DNA of 64,000 nt from contig NZ_VMNI01000017.1 of NCBI RefSeq assembly GCF_007625205.1, positions 39,186 to 103,185 of the forward strand, given 5' to 3'. The stretch's first letter is position 1, and each line of letters starts with the position of its first letter. The notes beneath the pieces were generated by a model that saw only the letters and a program-made list of their open reading frames with translations, made no database searches and had not been told where the DNA came from. Source of the DNA: Denitromonas ohlonensis (GTDB lineage Bacteria > Pseudomonadota > Gammaproteobacteria > Burkholderiales > Rhodocyclaceae). The position numbers and the translations under genes were made by a program. Positions 25,700-33,094 of this stretch are shown here, piece after piece.

Positions 25700-26392
25700 G
25701 TGAAACTACGACTGACTCTCGGTATTGCCGCGGCGCTGGCCGCCAGCGTGCACGTGGCCGCGCACGCCGATACTGCCGCTGACGTGAAACAGCAGTGCGG
25801 TAGCTGCCATGCGCTCGATCGCGACTACGCCAAGGCCGCCAAACACGAAAGGGCCGAACGCAAGGCCCCGCCGCTTGATTTTGCCGGCAACAAGTTCCGG
25901 CGCGAATGGTTGTATAGCTGGTTGCAGAATCCGGTGCGCCTGCGCCCGGCCGGTGTTTTCCCGCCGGCACATGCCAAACCCTCGGCCGACGGCGATGTGG
26001 TTGATACCACCACGCTCGCCAAGCACCCAGCGCTCGACGCCGCGCAGGCGGGCAAGGTGGCCGACTACCTGATGACGCTGACGCCCTTTGACGGGCTGAT
26101 CGCGGCAGAAACCTACCAGCCCGGCACCATCGCCCAGCGCATGGGGCAGATGAACTTTGGCAAGTTCAAGGGCTGCGACGGCTGCCACCAGGACGCCCCC
26201 GACACGGGCGGCGTGTCTGGGCCGGAGCTGTATACCGCCTGGCAACGCCTGCAGCCGGCGTTCATCAGTGCCTACATCGCCCAGCCCGCGGCCTGGGACC
26301 CGCACACCATGATGCCGGTGGGCGACGCCAATACGGCCGCGGTGCACAAGCTGGCCAACTATCTCAAGCTCATCGGGGAGAAGCAGCCATGA
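25700..26392 (+). CDS. Periplasmic dihaem cytochrome c (NcgB-like)
   Basis: 230 residues from GTG 25700, preferred because AAAGGA lies six bases upstream and the signal peptide (MKLRLTLGIAAALAASVHVAAHA) then has normal form; ATG 25682 would give an odd N-terminus. Two haem c attachment sites: CGSCH at 33-37 and CDGCH at 159-163. The segment between them is unlike simple class I cytochromes and includes FRREWLYSWLQNPVRLRP. In content and order (dihaem then monohaem cytochrome beside a NirK and a two-domain oxidase) it matches the ncgB position of ammonia oxidisers. It probably passes electrons to the copper enzymes. Confidence 0.85.
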   Translation: MKLRLTLGIAAALAASVHVAAHADTAADVKQQCGSCHALDRDYAKAAKHERAERKAPPLDFAGNKFRREWLYSWLQNPVRLRPAGVFPPAHAKPSADGDVVDTTTLAKHPALDAAQAGKVADYLMTLTPFDGLIAAETYQPGTIAQRMGQMNFGKFKGCDGCHQDAPDTGGVSGPELYTAWQRLQPAFISAYIAQPAAWDPHTMMPVGDANTAAVHKLANYLKLIGEKQP

Positions 26393-26736
26393 AGACCCTG
26401 CTAATCGCAGCGACCCTGTCGCTCGCCAGTGTCACCGCGCAGGCCGCGGCCGACTCGGGCAAACAACTCTATTCGGTGTACTGCACCCAGTGCCACGGCG
26501 TGGCGGGTGACGGCAAAGGCATCAACGCTGCCCAGATGGCAGTCCAGCCGCGCGATCACACCGACACCAAGGAGATGTCTGCACGCACCGACGAGGAGTT
26601 GTTCAAGGTGATCGAGCACGGCGGCAAGTCGATCAACAAATCCGTGCTGATGCCGCCCTGGGGCGACAACCTGAACGATGACGAGATTCACGCACTGGTT
26701 GGCCACCTGCGCGCGCTGTGCTGTCAGAAAAACTGA
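26389..26736 (+). CDS. Periplasmic monohaem cytochrome c (NcgC-like)
   Basis: 115 residues. The start ATG overlaps the stop of the dihaem gene (ATGA). Signal peptide MKTLLIAATLSLASVTAQA, one haem site CTQCH at 32-36, and a C-terminal axial Met likely in SVLMPPWGDNL. This is a class I cytochrome c of the c552/c5-like size, a likely electron carrier for NirK. The protein ends with an unusual Cys-Cys pair (ALCCQKN). Confidence 0.87.
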   Translation: MKTLLIAATLSLASVTAQAAADSGKQLYSVYCTQCHGVAGDGKGINAAQMAVQPRDHTDTKEMSARTDEELFKVIEHGGKSINKSVLMPPWGDNLNDDEIHALVGHLRALCCQKN

Positions 26737-26822
26737 GTGGATGAGGGCGTGTCCCTCGTCGAGCCCCGACGGCCGCCCTCGGCGGCCTCTGCGGTCTCTT
26801 CCCAATGCAATGGAGTACTACC

Positions 26823-27887
26823 ATGACGAAGAAACAAGCCTTGCTGGCGCTGTGCCTGGCGCTTGGCCTGAGTGCCAGCGCGCAGGCCGAGCTGCGCAAA
26901 TTCGAAATGACCATCGAGGAGGTCGACCTGCAGGTCGCGCCCAACCTGGCGGTCAAGGTCTGGGCTTATAACGGCCAGGTCCCTGGCCCGCTGATCCATG
27001 TGAAGGAGGGCGATGAGGTCGAGGTGCTGCTGCACAACAACACCACCCTCAGCCACACCATCCACTGGCATGGCGTGTACCAGACCAACAGCTGGCAGTC
27101 CGATGGCGTGCCCAACGTGACGCAGGAGGCCATCGAGCCGGGCGACAGCTACACCTACCGCTTCATCGCCGACAAGCCGGGCAGCCTGTGGTACCACTGC
27201 CATGTGAACGTGGCCGAGCATGTTGCCCTGCGTGGCATGTGGGGGCCGCTGATTGTCGATCCCAAAGAGCCGACCGCGCTCGAGAAGACCGTCACCAAGG
27301 ACGCGGTGCTGATGTTCTCCGGCTGGAATTCCGAGGTGGCGCAGGAGTACGGAAAGGGCGGCCATCCCAAGGAGGTGAGTGACTACTTCTCGATCAACGG
27401 CAAGTCCTTTCCCGACACCCAGCCGATCCGCGTCAAGAAGGGCGACGTGTTGCGGCTGCGCCTGTTTGCGCCGACCTCGCCGACGGCCTTCCACCTGCAT
27501 GGCCATGACGCGCTGGTGACCCACAAGGATGGTCTGCCGCTCGACAAACCGTATGCGGTGGATGTGCTGCCGATGATGCCGGGCGAGCGCTACGACCTGA
27601 TCGTGGAGATGAACAACCCCGGCATCTGGATGACGCACGACCACATCGAGCACCACACCGCCAACGCCGGCAAAGACCACACCGGGTCGATGCTGGTGGT
27701 CGAGTACGAGGATATCGAGAAGCCGGACTACTACATGTGGAAAGACAAGCAGTTCGATCCGGACTTCTACTGGATCGAGTCGATGAAGAAACCCCACGGC
27801 CTGCATGAAAATCCGGCCTTCAAGGGCTTCGACCCCAGCCAGCCGCCGCCCGCGACGGCCAGCAAGACGATGCACCACGGCAAGTGA
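26823..27887 (+). CDS. Two-domain multicopper oxidase (NcgA / blue copper oxidase type)
   Basis: 354 residues from ATG 26823, GGAG upstream. After the signal peptide (MTKKQALLALCLALGLSASAQA) come two cupredoxin domains with the four trinuclear-centre His pairs: HTIHWHG (81, 83), WYHCHVN (125, 127), FHLHGHD (224, 226) and MTHDHIE (272, 274). A type-1 copper site sits in domain 1 (Cys126, a His near 133, Met139). This corresponds to two-domain laccase-like oxidases with T1 copper in the first domain, as in N. europaea NcgA. The substrate is unknown. It follows the monohaem gene by 86 bp and probably belongs to the same transcript. Confidence 0.87.
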   Translation: MTKKQALLALCLALGLSASAQAELRKFEMTIEEVDLQVAPNLAVKVWAYNGQVPGPLIHVKEGDEVEVLLHNNTTLSHTIHWHGVYQTNSWQSDGVPNVTQEAIEPGDSYTYRFIADKPGSLWYHCHVNVAEHVALRGMWGPLIVDPKEPTALEKTVTKDAVLMFSGWNSEVAQEYGKGGHPKEVSDYFSINGKSFPDTQPIRVKKGDVLRLRLFAPTSPTAFHLHGHDALVTHKDGLPLDKPYAVDVLPMMPGERYDLIVEMNNPGIWMTHDHIEHHTANAGKDHTGSMLVVEYEDIEKPDYYMWKDKQFDPDFYWIESMKKPHGLHENPAFKGFDPSQPPPATASKTMHHGK

Positions 27888-27930
27888 CGCCGGAGCCGGT
27901 CGGCCGGGGGCAACCCCGCTGGCCGGTGCG

Positions 27931-28734
27931 CTATTTGAGCGGTGTCGACAGCCGGTCCAGCCGAAGCCGCTCGCGCTCGTCGAACAGGCGCCGACTGGCG
28001 GCCAGCACCGCCACCAGCGTGCCGAAACCGGTGCCGACGGTGATCGTGAACATGATCAGGATCTGATATTTAACCGCCAGCGTGGGTGCGGCGCCGGCCA
28101 GGATCTGGCCGGTCATCATGCCCGGCAGGCTGACGATGCCGGCGGCGGCCATGCCGTTGATGATGGGAATCATGCCGCTGCGCATGGCGTCGCGACGCGC
28201 CTCGCCAATGGCCTCCTGCCAGCGGTGCCCAAGCATCAGCCGGTTCTCGATCAGTGCGCGCTGGCGCCACACCGCGTCGGTGAGCCTGTCGAGGCCGACG
28301 GCGATGCCGGTCATGGTGTTGCCGAGCATCATGCCGAGCAGCGGAATGGCGTACTGCGGCGCATACCAGGGCTCGGGGCCGATGATGGCGACCAGCGTGA
28401 GCACCGTGACGCTGAAGGCCGAGATGAACATCGACAGCGTGCCAATGCCGAAAGCCCAGCCGCCGGTGAGCCGGCGCTTTTGCCGCGCAGTGACTTCGCG
28501 GCCGGCCATCAGCAGCATCACCAGCGCCATCAGCGCAATCCAGGGCAGGGCCGCGACCGAGAACAGCGCTTCGAGCACCAGGCCGATCAGGCTCAGCTGC
28601 ACCACGGTGCGAACCGCCGCAATGAGCATGGTCTTGCCGATGTCCAGCCGGGCGAGCTGGGTGCACGCGGCCAGCGCCAGCACCAGGCCGGCCGCGAGGG
28701 CAAGTTGCCACCACGCGAGATCGATCAGCTGCAT
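27931..28734 (-). CDS. fetB: ABC transporter permease FetB (YbbM family)
   Basis: 267 residues with about seven membrane spans. ARLDIGKTMLIAAVRTVVQLSLIGLVL near the start and LGNTMTGIAVGLDRLTDAV plus MRSGMIPIINGMAAAGIVSLPGMMTGQILAG in the second half are family hallmarks. With FetA it forms an exporter that in E. coli improves resistance to peroxide by lowering labile iron. The start overlaps the end of fetA by 10 bp. A function in metal export next to copper/haem enzymes is plausible but inferred. Confidence 0.92.
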   Translation of the reverse strand: MQLIDLAWWQLALAAGLVLALAACTQLARLDIGKTMLIAAVRTVVQLSLIGLVLEALFSVAALPWIALMALVMLLMAGREVTARQKRRLTGGWAFGIGTLSMFISAFSVTVLTLVAIIGPEPWYAPQYAIPLLGMMLGNTMTGIAVGLDRLTDAVWRQRALIENRLMLGHRWQEAIGEARRDAMRSGMIPIINGMAAAGIVSLPGMMTGQILAGAAPTLAVKYQILIMFTITVGTGFGTLVAVLAASRRLFDERERLRLDRLSTPLK

Positions 28735-29354
28735 GCCACGGCTTCCAGTTGCGTGCCGGCGATGCGCAGATGCGCGTCGGCCACACGCTGGATCTGTGCG
28801 GGATCGTGCGCCACCCAGAGCACCGGCCAGCCGTGGCGGCGAGTCAGTTCGGTGAGCCAGGCTTCGACGCGGGTCGTGGTGTCGGGGTCGAGGTTGGCGG
28901 TGGGCTCGTCCAGCAAGAGCGCGCGCGGCTGGTGGGCAACGGCGCGCAGCAGGGCGAGGCGCTGCTTCTCGCCGGACGACAAGCGGCTCACCTGCCAGCC
29001 CATCACTTCCGGGCCAAAGCCCAGTGCGGTGGGGTCGATCGCGGCGCCGTCTGGAAAGTGCTCGCCCACGGTGTCAGCCCACCACTGGCTGTCGGCGGGC
29101 ACCATCATGACCGCCTGCCGCCAGCGGTGGCCCGTGACCCCGGTTTGCGTGAGCTCGCCCAGCGCGACCGAGCCATCATGCGGGTCGAGATCGGCCAGCG
29201 CGCGCAGCAAGCGGCTCTTGCCCGAACCGGAGGGGCCGGACAGGGCAAGGATATGCCCGGGCGGGATGGTGAAATCGATGGCCGATAGCGCGCCAACGCC
29301 CAAGGCTTGGGCACGCAGTGCGGAAGGCGTATCGGCGCGGGGGGCTGGCTTCAA
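28725..29354 (-). CDS. fetA: ABC transporter ATP-binding protein FetA (YbbL family)
   Basis: 209 residues. Walker A SGPSGSGKSRLLRA, ABC signature VSRLSSGEKQRLALLRAV, Walker B RALLLDEPTANLDPD and the switch His in VAHDPAQ are all complete. No ATG fits the frame near the N-terminus, so the start is probably TTG 29354. A short upstream open frame (29351-29386) ends exactly over this TTG (TTGA), implying coupled translation. It pairs with the overlapping fetB gene. Confidence 0.9.
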   Translation of the reverse strand: MKPAPRADTPSALRAQALGVGALSAIDFTIPPGHILALSGPSGSGKSRLLRALADLDPHDGSVALGELTQTGVTGHRWRQAVMMVPADSQWWADTVGEHFPDGAAIDPTALGFGPEVMGWQVSRLSSGEKQRLALLRAVAHQPRALLLDEPTANLDPDTTTRVEAWLTELTRRHGWPVLWVAHDPAQIQRVADAHLRIAGTQLEAVACS

Positions 29355-29386
29355 TCGGTACGCTCGGCGATGGGCGGAGGTTTCAT
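29351..29386 (-). CDS. Possible 11-residue leader peptide coupled to fetA
   Basis: ATG 29386 opens the peptide MKPPPIAERTD, whose TGA overlaps the TTG start of fetA as TTGA. fetA itself has no obvious ribosome binding site, so re-initiation from this frame is a reasonable explanation. The leader's own ribosome site is weak. Evidence is positional only. Confidence 0.35.
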   Translation of the reverse strand: MKPPPIAERTD

Positions 29387-29410
29387 GATACCCGCCGCCG
29401 GGCAGGGTGA

Positions 29411-29776
29411 TCAGGGCCCGGTGGCGACCCTGCCGTCGTGATGCTCGCGTGAGTCAGCGGGCGCTTCGGCGCGGGCACGCATGCCGTAGTCGCGCACCAC
29501 CTCGGCAACCCGCAGCCCGTAGTCGGCAAACACCTGCTGCCTACCCGCGACCTGCGCTGCGCGATGTGTTTCGAGTGTGCGCCAGCACTGTATGGCGGCT
29601 TCGTCGCGCCAGAAGGACAGCGACAGCAGCTTGCCGGGCTGGCTCAGGCTCTCGAAGCGTTCAATTGAGATGAATCCGTCGATCGCCGCAAGCGTGGGGC
29701 GCAGCGCAGCGGCCATGTCCAGATAGGTGTCGCGCTGGTCGGTTGCGGGTTCGACTTCAAAGATCACGGCAAGCAT
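29411..29776 (-). CDS. ABM-domain (antibiotic biosynthesis monooxygenase-like) protein
   Basis: 121 residues from ATG 29776, with GAGGG upstream. The ferredoxin-like ABM fold is seen in MLAVIFEVEPATDQRDTYLDMAAALRPTLAAIDGFISIERFESL ... LLSLSFWRDEAAIQCWR. Such dimeric small proteins may act as cofactor-free monooxygenases or haem-degrading enzymes. No substrate can be named. It lies 2 bp after the NIPSNAP-like gene in an apparent operon, divergent from an ArsR-type regulator. Confidence 0.85.
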   Translation of the reverse strand: MLAVIFEVEPATDQRDTYLDMAAALRPTLAAIDGFISIERFESLSQPGKLLSLSFWRDEAAIQCWRTLETHRAAQVAGRQQVFADYGLRVAEVVRDYGMRARAEAPADSREHHDGRVATGP

Positions 29777-29778
29777 GG

Positions 29779-30114
29779 TCAAGCCCTCATCTGCGGCGCT
29801 TGGCAGAAGGTGCCGTCCACCGTGTCGACAAAGCTGCGTTCCTCGCGAAGGATGAAGCGCGCGTCCTGCGCGAAGGCAAAGTTGGTGCGGCCTTCGTCAT
29901 CGTCGCGTAGCCGCGCACGGTAGCGTTCGTAGGCCGCCAGGTTGTCGAAGCCGATCAACCCCCAGGCGATGTCGTTGGTCCCCTCGTGCGGCAGAAAATA
30001 GCCAATCAAATGGCCACCACAGCGCGGGATGATGCGGCCCCAGTGTTCGGCGTAGGTCGCGAAGGCCTCGCGCTGGAAGGGGTCGATCTGATAGCGGATG
30101 AAGCAGGTGATCAT
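29779..30114 (-). CDS. NIPSNAP-family protein
   Basis: 111 residues with the NIPSNAP ferredoxin-like pattern: [45 protein letters not shown], then [20 protein letters not shown]. The family is of unknown biochemical role; structurally it is close to ABM proteins. It is the first gene of the pair with the ABM protein and is transcribed away from the ArsR regulator, which probably represses it. Confidence 0.87.
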   Translation of the reverse strand: MITCFIRYQIDPFQREAFATYAEHWGRIIPRCGGHLIGYFLPHEGTNDIAWGLIGFDNLAAYERYRARLRDDDEGRTNFAFAQDARFILREERSFVDTVDGTFCQAPQMRA

Positions 30115-30168
30115 GGTCGGGGCTCCGGGGTGAAAGACGGAACCACGATAGCGAATTGAAGTGGCAAG

Positions 30169-30192
30169 ATGGTTCGGCTAGGATCGAACCAT
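30169..30192. promoter_or_regulatory. Palindrome overlapping the ArsR start codon (candidate operator)
   Basis: ATGGTTCG (30169-30176) and CGAACCAT (30185-30192) form a perfect 8-bp dyad with an 8-base spacer, and the second arm includes the regulator's ATG. This suits autorepression and control of the divergent NIPSNAP-ABM pair. Confidence 0.55.
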
Positions 30193-30874
30193 GAAAGACG
30201 GCCCCCACATCGCCCGCGTTGCCGCGCTGATCGGCGACAACGCCCGCGCCGACATCCTCACCGCGCTGATGGCCGATCGCGCCCTCACCGCCACCGAACT
30301 GGCGGGTATTGCCGGGGTCACCAAGCAAACCATCAGTGGCCACCTGGCCAAGTTGCTCGACGCCGGGTTGGTCGAGGTCGACGCGCAAGGCCGGCATCGT
30401 TACTTTCGCCTCGCCGGGCGTGACGTCGCGCATTTGCTCGAATCGCTCATGGGCGTGGCGTTTCGCACCGGCGCCGTGCGCCTGCGCTCGAGTCCGCGCG
30501 AGCCGGCGCTGCGCAAGGCGCGCGTGTGCTACGACCATCTCGCTGGTGAACTGGCCGTGGCCGCCTTCGAAGCCATGCTGATGCGGGGTTGGTTTGCCGC
30601 CCGGGTTGGCGAGTTGAGCCTGACCGGCGCCGGTCGCGCCGCGTTCGAGGCCATTGGTGTGGATGTTTCCGTGCCGGGTTCGAGTCGCCGTCCGGTGTGC
30701 CGCATGTGTCTGGACTGGGGGGAGCGGCGGCACCATCTCGCCGGTGGCGTGGGTGCCGCCTTGCTGCAGCGGATGTATGCTGCCGGGTGGGCCCACCGAC
30801 AGAAAGATTCGCGGGTGGTGGTGCTCAGCGCCGAGGGCGAAAAAGCGTTTCGCGAGGTCTTTTTGCTGGACTGA
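30191..30874 (+). CDS. ArsR/SmtB-family transcriptional regulator with long C-terminal domain
   Basis: 227 residues from ATG 30191. The N-terminal winged helix (ARADILTALMADRALTATELAGIAGVTKQTISGHLAKLLDAGLVEVDAQGRHRYFRLAG) is an ArsR HTH. The remaining 130 residues contain cysteines in ARVCYDH and RRPVCRMCLDWGERRHHL, the latter a CRMC motif that might bind metal or sense redox. It is longer than the usual 100-residue ArsR. The likely targets are itself and the divergent NIPSNAP-ABM genes. Confidence 0.9.
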   Translation: MKDGPHIARVAALIGDNARADILTALMADRALTATELAGIAGVTKQTISGHLAKLLDAGLVEVDAQGRHRYFRLAGRDVAHLLESLMGVAFRTGAVRLRSSPREPALRKARVCYDHLAGELAVAAFEAMLMRGWFAARVGELSLTGAGRAAFEAIGVDVSVPGSSRRPVCRMCLDWGERRHHLAGGVGAALLQRMYAAGWAHRQKDSRVVVLSAEGEKAFREVFLLD

Positions 30875-31117
30875 TCAGCGTCGCCGGACAATGACCTCGA
30901 CGATCCACCACACCACCCCGATGGCGGCACCAAAGGCACCGGCAATGGTGCCGAACATGGCGGTCAGCGCCAGCCCGGTGGGCGTGACATCGGTCGAGCC
31001 AAACTGAGTGAACAGCCACAGGGGCACGGCGGTGAGTGTGCCGAGGATGAGGCTGGTCAGCACAATCTTGATGCCGGTGCGCACATCGCTGCGGTAGAAA
31101 TTGAGAATCGGGTTCAC
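30875..31117 (-). CDS. Small two-span membrane protein of unknown function
   Basis: 80 residues if translation begins at GTG 31117 (MNPILNFYRSDVRTGIKIVL), with CCGGA upstream. The frame continues upstream to ATG 31249 and beyond, but that part does not look like a protein N-terminus. Two hydrophobic helices: IKIVLTSLILGTLTAVPLWLF and ALTAMFGTIAGAFGAAIGVV, then VWWIVEVIVRRR. No family is recognised. It is convergent with, and immediately adjacent to, the ArsR gene. Confidence 0.6.
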   Translation of the reverse strand: MNPILNFYRSDVRTGIKIVLTSLILGTLTAVPLWLFTQFGSTDVTPTGLALTAMFGTIAGAFGAAIGVVWWIVEVIVRRR

Positions 31118-31346
31118 GGCAGGGTTCCGGAGAAATCGTGGTGCAGACAATACCGGAGCGTGCGCCACCGCGGATTGATCGAAGTCGAGAATCGGTGTCG
31201 CGCCGTTCAGCACTTGAACCGGCGGGCCGGGGCACAGCATTGACTTCATTGTGTCACGGGGGGCGCAGTGCGTCGTCCGGGGGCCGTGCCTGATCAAACG
31301 ACGGCGCCGGGATGCACCCCGGCACGCAAATTCTGAGCGACGCGGA

Positions 31347-31685
31347 CTAGCCCCGCGTGCCTTTCACGAACGCCAGCGACGCCTGAAACACCTCAATATC
31401 GAGCGCGTAATCCGCCGCGTCGGCGTGGTCGATCTGCACCCACTCCTTCGAACTCGGCATGCCGCCGGGCTGGAAGGGCACGACATCGCCCCGCGAGAAC
31501 TGCAACTCAATCGCCATGGCCGCCGACACGCGTATGCCCACGCCGTTGCCGCTGATGCAGGCGAACATCTTGTCGGACACAAGATAGGCGTCAAGCCCGC
31601 CAATGTTCTTGGCCTTCACGCCCGGCAGCTTGAGAAGAACGTCGTCGATTTGTTGCTTTCGGGTGTCGGGGATACTGGTAGCCAA
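31347..31685 (-). CDS. TfoX N-terminal-domain-like protein
   Basis: About 112 residues from TTG 31685, chosen because GGAG lies five bases upstream; GTG 31724 is an alternative. The pattern IDDVLLKLPGVKAKNIGGLDAYLVSDKMFACISGNGVGIRVSA ... PFQPGGMPSSKEWVQIDH fits the TfoX/Sxy N-terminal fold found in small stand-alone proteins. Despite the name, such proteins have no shown role in competence. No operon partner is seen. Confidence 0.65.
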   Translation of the reverse strand: MATSIPDTRKQQIDDVLLKLPGVKAKNIGGLDAYLVSDKMFACISGNGVGIRVSAAMAIELQFSRGDVVPFQPGGMPSSKEWVQIDHADAADYALDIEVFQASLAFVKGTRG

Positions 31686-31867
31686 GGGAACTCCGTGGGG
31701 TGTCGCTGAAAAGGGTTGGAACACCTGCTTTGATACGCGAGAGACGCCGGGACTGCAAGGAAATCATGCCGAGGTCGGGTGATGTTGTGAGGCGCGGGCT
31801 GGTCAATGGGGTATGGGATTCCAGATTCGACCCGGAACCGTCCGTCGTAAGTGCGCAACGGCACCAT

Positions 31868-31958
31868 GTAGGTTGGGTTGAGCGCAGCGAAGCCCAACAT
31901 TCAGCCGTGCAATTGTGGAACGCCGAGTGTTGGGCTTCCTTCGTCAGCCCAACCTACG
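31868..31958. repeat. REP/REPIN-type inverted element (GTAGGTTGGG...CCCAACCTAC)
   Basis: The two ends, GTAGGTTGGG (31868-31877) and CCCAACCTAC (31948-31957), are inverse copies. Each end also pairs with a nearby inner copy (AAGCCCAACA and TGTTGGGCTT). This paired-hairpin layout and the GTAGGTTGGG word are widespread in proteobacterial intergenic regions. Confidence 0.75.
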
Positions 31959-32004
31959 CGTGCTGCGCGTTCGCGACGTAACCCACGGCAACCAGGTGCT
32001 GTCC

Positions 32005-32044
32005 ATCGATCCGCAAGCGCAACCCGTACCGGACTACGAGTTCG
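32005..32044 (+). repeat. Left copy of a degenerate 40-bp direct repeat
   Basis: Begins ATCGATCCGCAAGCGCAA and ends GACTACGAGTTCG. It matches 36619-36658 at about 35 of 40 positions in the same orientation. The two copies bracket the LysR/pirin/isochorismatase/ABM/pirin module. Confidence 0.6.
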
Positions 32045-32055
32045 CATTGAAATTC

Positions 32056-32964
32056 CTATTCGTCATTCTCCAGTGCCTGGAACCGCTCGGCGAGGTAGTC
32101 GATCAGCGAGCGTACGGCGGGCAGCAGGCAGCGGCGCGACGGATACACGACGTGAATGATCTGGCGTGGCGGGGCCCAATCGGGCAGGAGGGAGACGAGA
32201 GTGCTGGTGGTCAGATCGTCGCGCAGCATCAAGGTCGGAAGCTGAACGACGCCGACACCGGCGCGCGCTGCACTGCGTAGCGCGACCATGTCGCCCGTGA
32301 CAAGGCGGGGTCGGTAGTGCAGCGATACCTCGGTGTTGTCCGGGCCGATAAGCGTCCAGCGGTGTTCATCCTGCGGCGGGCCGAGCGACAGGCTGGGAAA
32401 GGAAGCAAGATCGGTCGGTTCGACAGGACGGCCGATCGACTCGACGAGCGCGGGGCTTGCGACGATGCACTGGGCGCTGTCGGCAAGCACGCGCAGCACG
32501 AGGTTACTGTCGGGTAGTGGTGGCGGGCGGACGCGAATCGCCAGATCGACGCCGTCGCTGACTGGCGAAATCTTGCGGTTGGTGGCGTCCAGATGCACCG
32601 ACACGCGCGGATGTGCAGCGAGAAAGTCCGCAAGCATGGTGCCGACGTGCACGTGAAGAAGCGTGATCGGGCAGCTGATGCGCACCGTGCCGGCCGGTTC
32701 GGCGCGGGTGGCTTCGACCGCCTCGAGCGCGGCATCAGCCTCGACCAGCATGGCGCGGCAGTGCTCGTAGAAGGTCTGGCCCAATTCGGTGACCGAGAAG
32801 TGGCGGGTCGAGCGGTGCAACAGCCGGGCACCGAGACGCTCTTCCATCAGTGCGATGCGGCGGCTGAGCTTGGACTTCGGTACCCCGGTGGCGCGCCCGG
32901 CGGCAGCGAAGCCGCCATGTTCGACCACGCGGGCGAAGTAGTAGAGATCGTTCAGGTCGTTCAT
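32056..32964 (-). CDS. LysR-family regulator divergent from pirin
   Basis: 302 residues, GGGAGA before ATG 32964. The N-terminal HTH (NDLYYFARVVEHGGFAAAGRATGVPKSKLSRRIALMEERLGARLLHRSTR) and the effector domain (AGTVRISCPITLLHVHVGTMLADFL...) place it in the subgroup that often sits beside pirin genes. It is divergent from the first pirin with a 130-bp gap containing the dyad ACGTT-N10-AACGT (33060-33079). It probably activates the pirin operon in answer to an aromatic or oxidative signal (inference). Confidence 0.92.
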   Translation of the reverse strand: MNDLNDLYYFARVVEHGGFAAAGRATGVPKSKLSRRIALMEERLGARLLHRSTRHFSVTELGQTFYEHCRAMLVEADAALEAVEATRAEPAGTVRISCPITLLHVHVGTMLADFLAAHPRVSVHLDATNRKISPVSDGVDLAIRVRPPPLPDSNLVLRVLADSAQCIVASPALVESIGRPVEPTDLASFPSLSLGPPQDEHRWTLIGPDNTEVSLHYRPRLVTGDMVALRSAARAGVGVVQLPTLMLRDDLTTSTLVSLLPDWAPPRQIIHVVYPSRRCLLPAVRSLIDYLAERFQALENDE

Positions 32965-33094
32965 GCAAGTCTCCCTGCGCTGCCGCCTATTGTCCTGCTG
33001 GTAGGACGCTGAAGCCGAATTTTACCGTCTTCTCCTCTTCACGTTCCATGCCTAAAGTGACGTTACGCAATACGAACGTGACAAGGAGGCGAAC

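Larger units (their letters stand above)
31686..32055. other. 370-bp non-coding stretch with REP-like element and 40-bp repeat
   Basis: No convincing gene. It contains the REP-like pair at 31868-31958 and one copy of a 40-bp direct repeat (32005-32044) that recurs at 36619-36658. The rest shows no pattern that I recognise. Confidence 0.5.
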
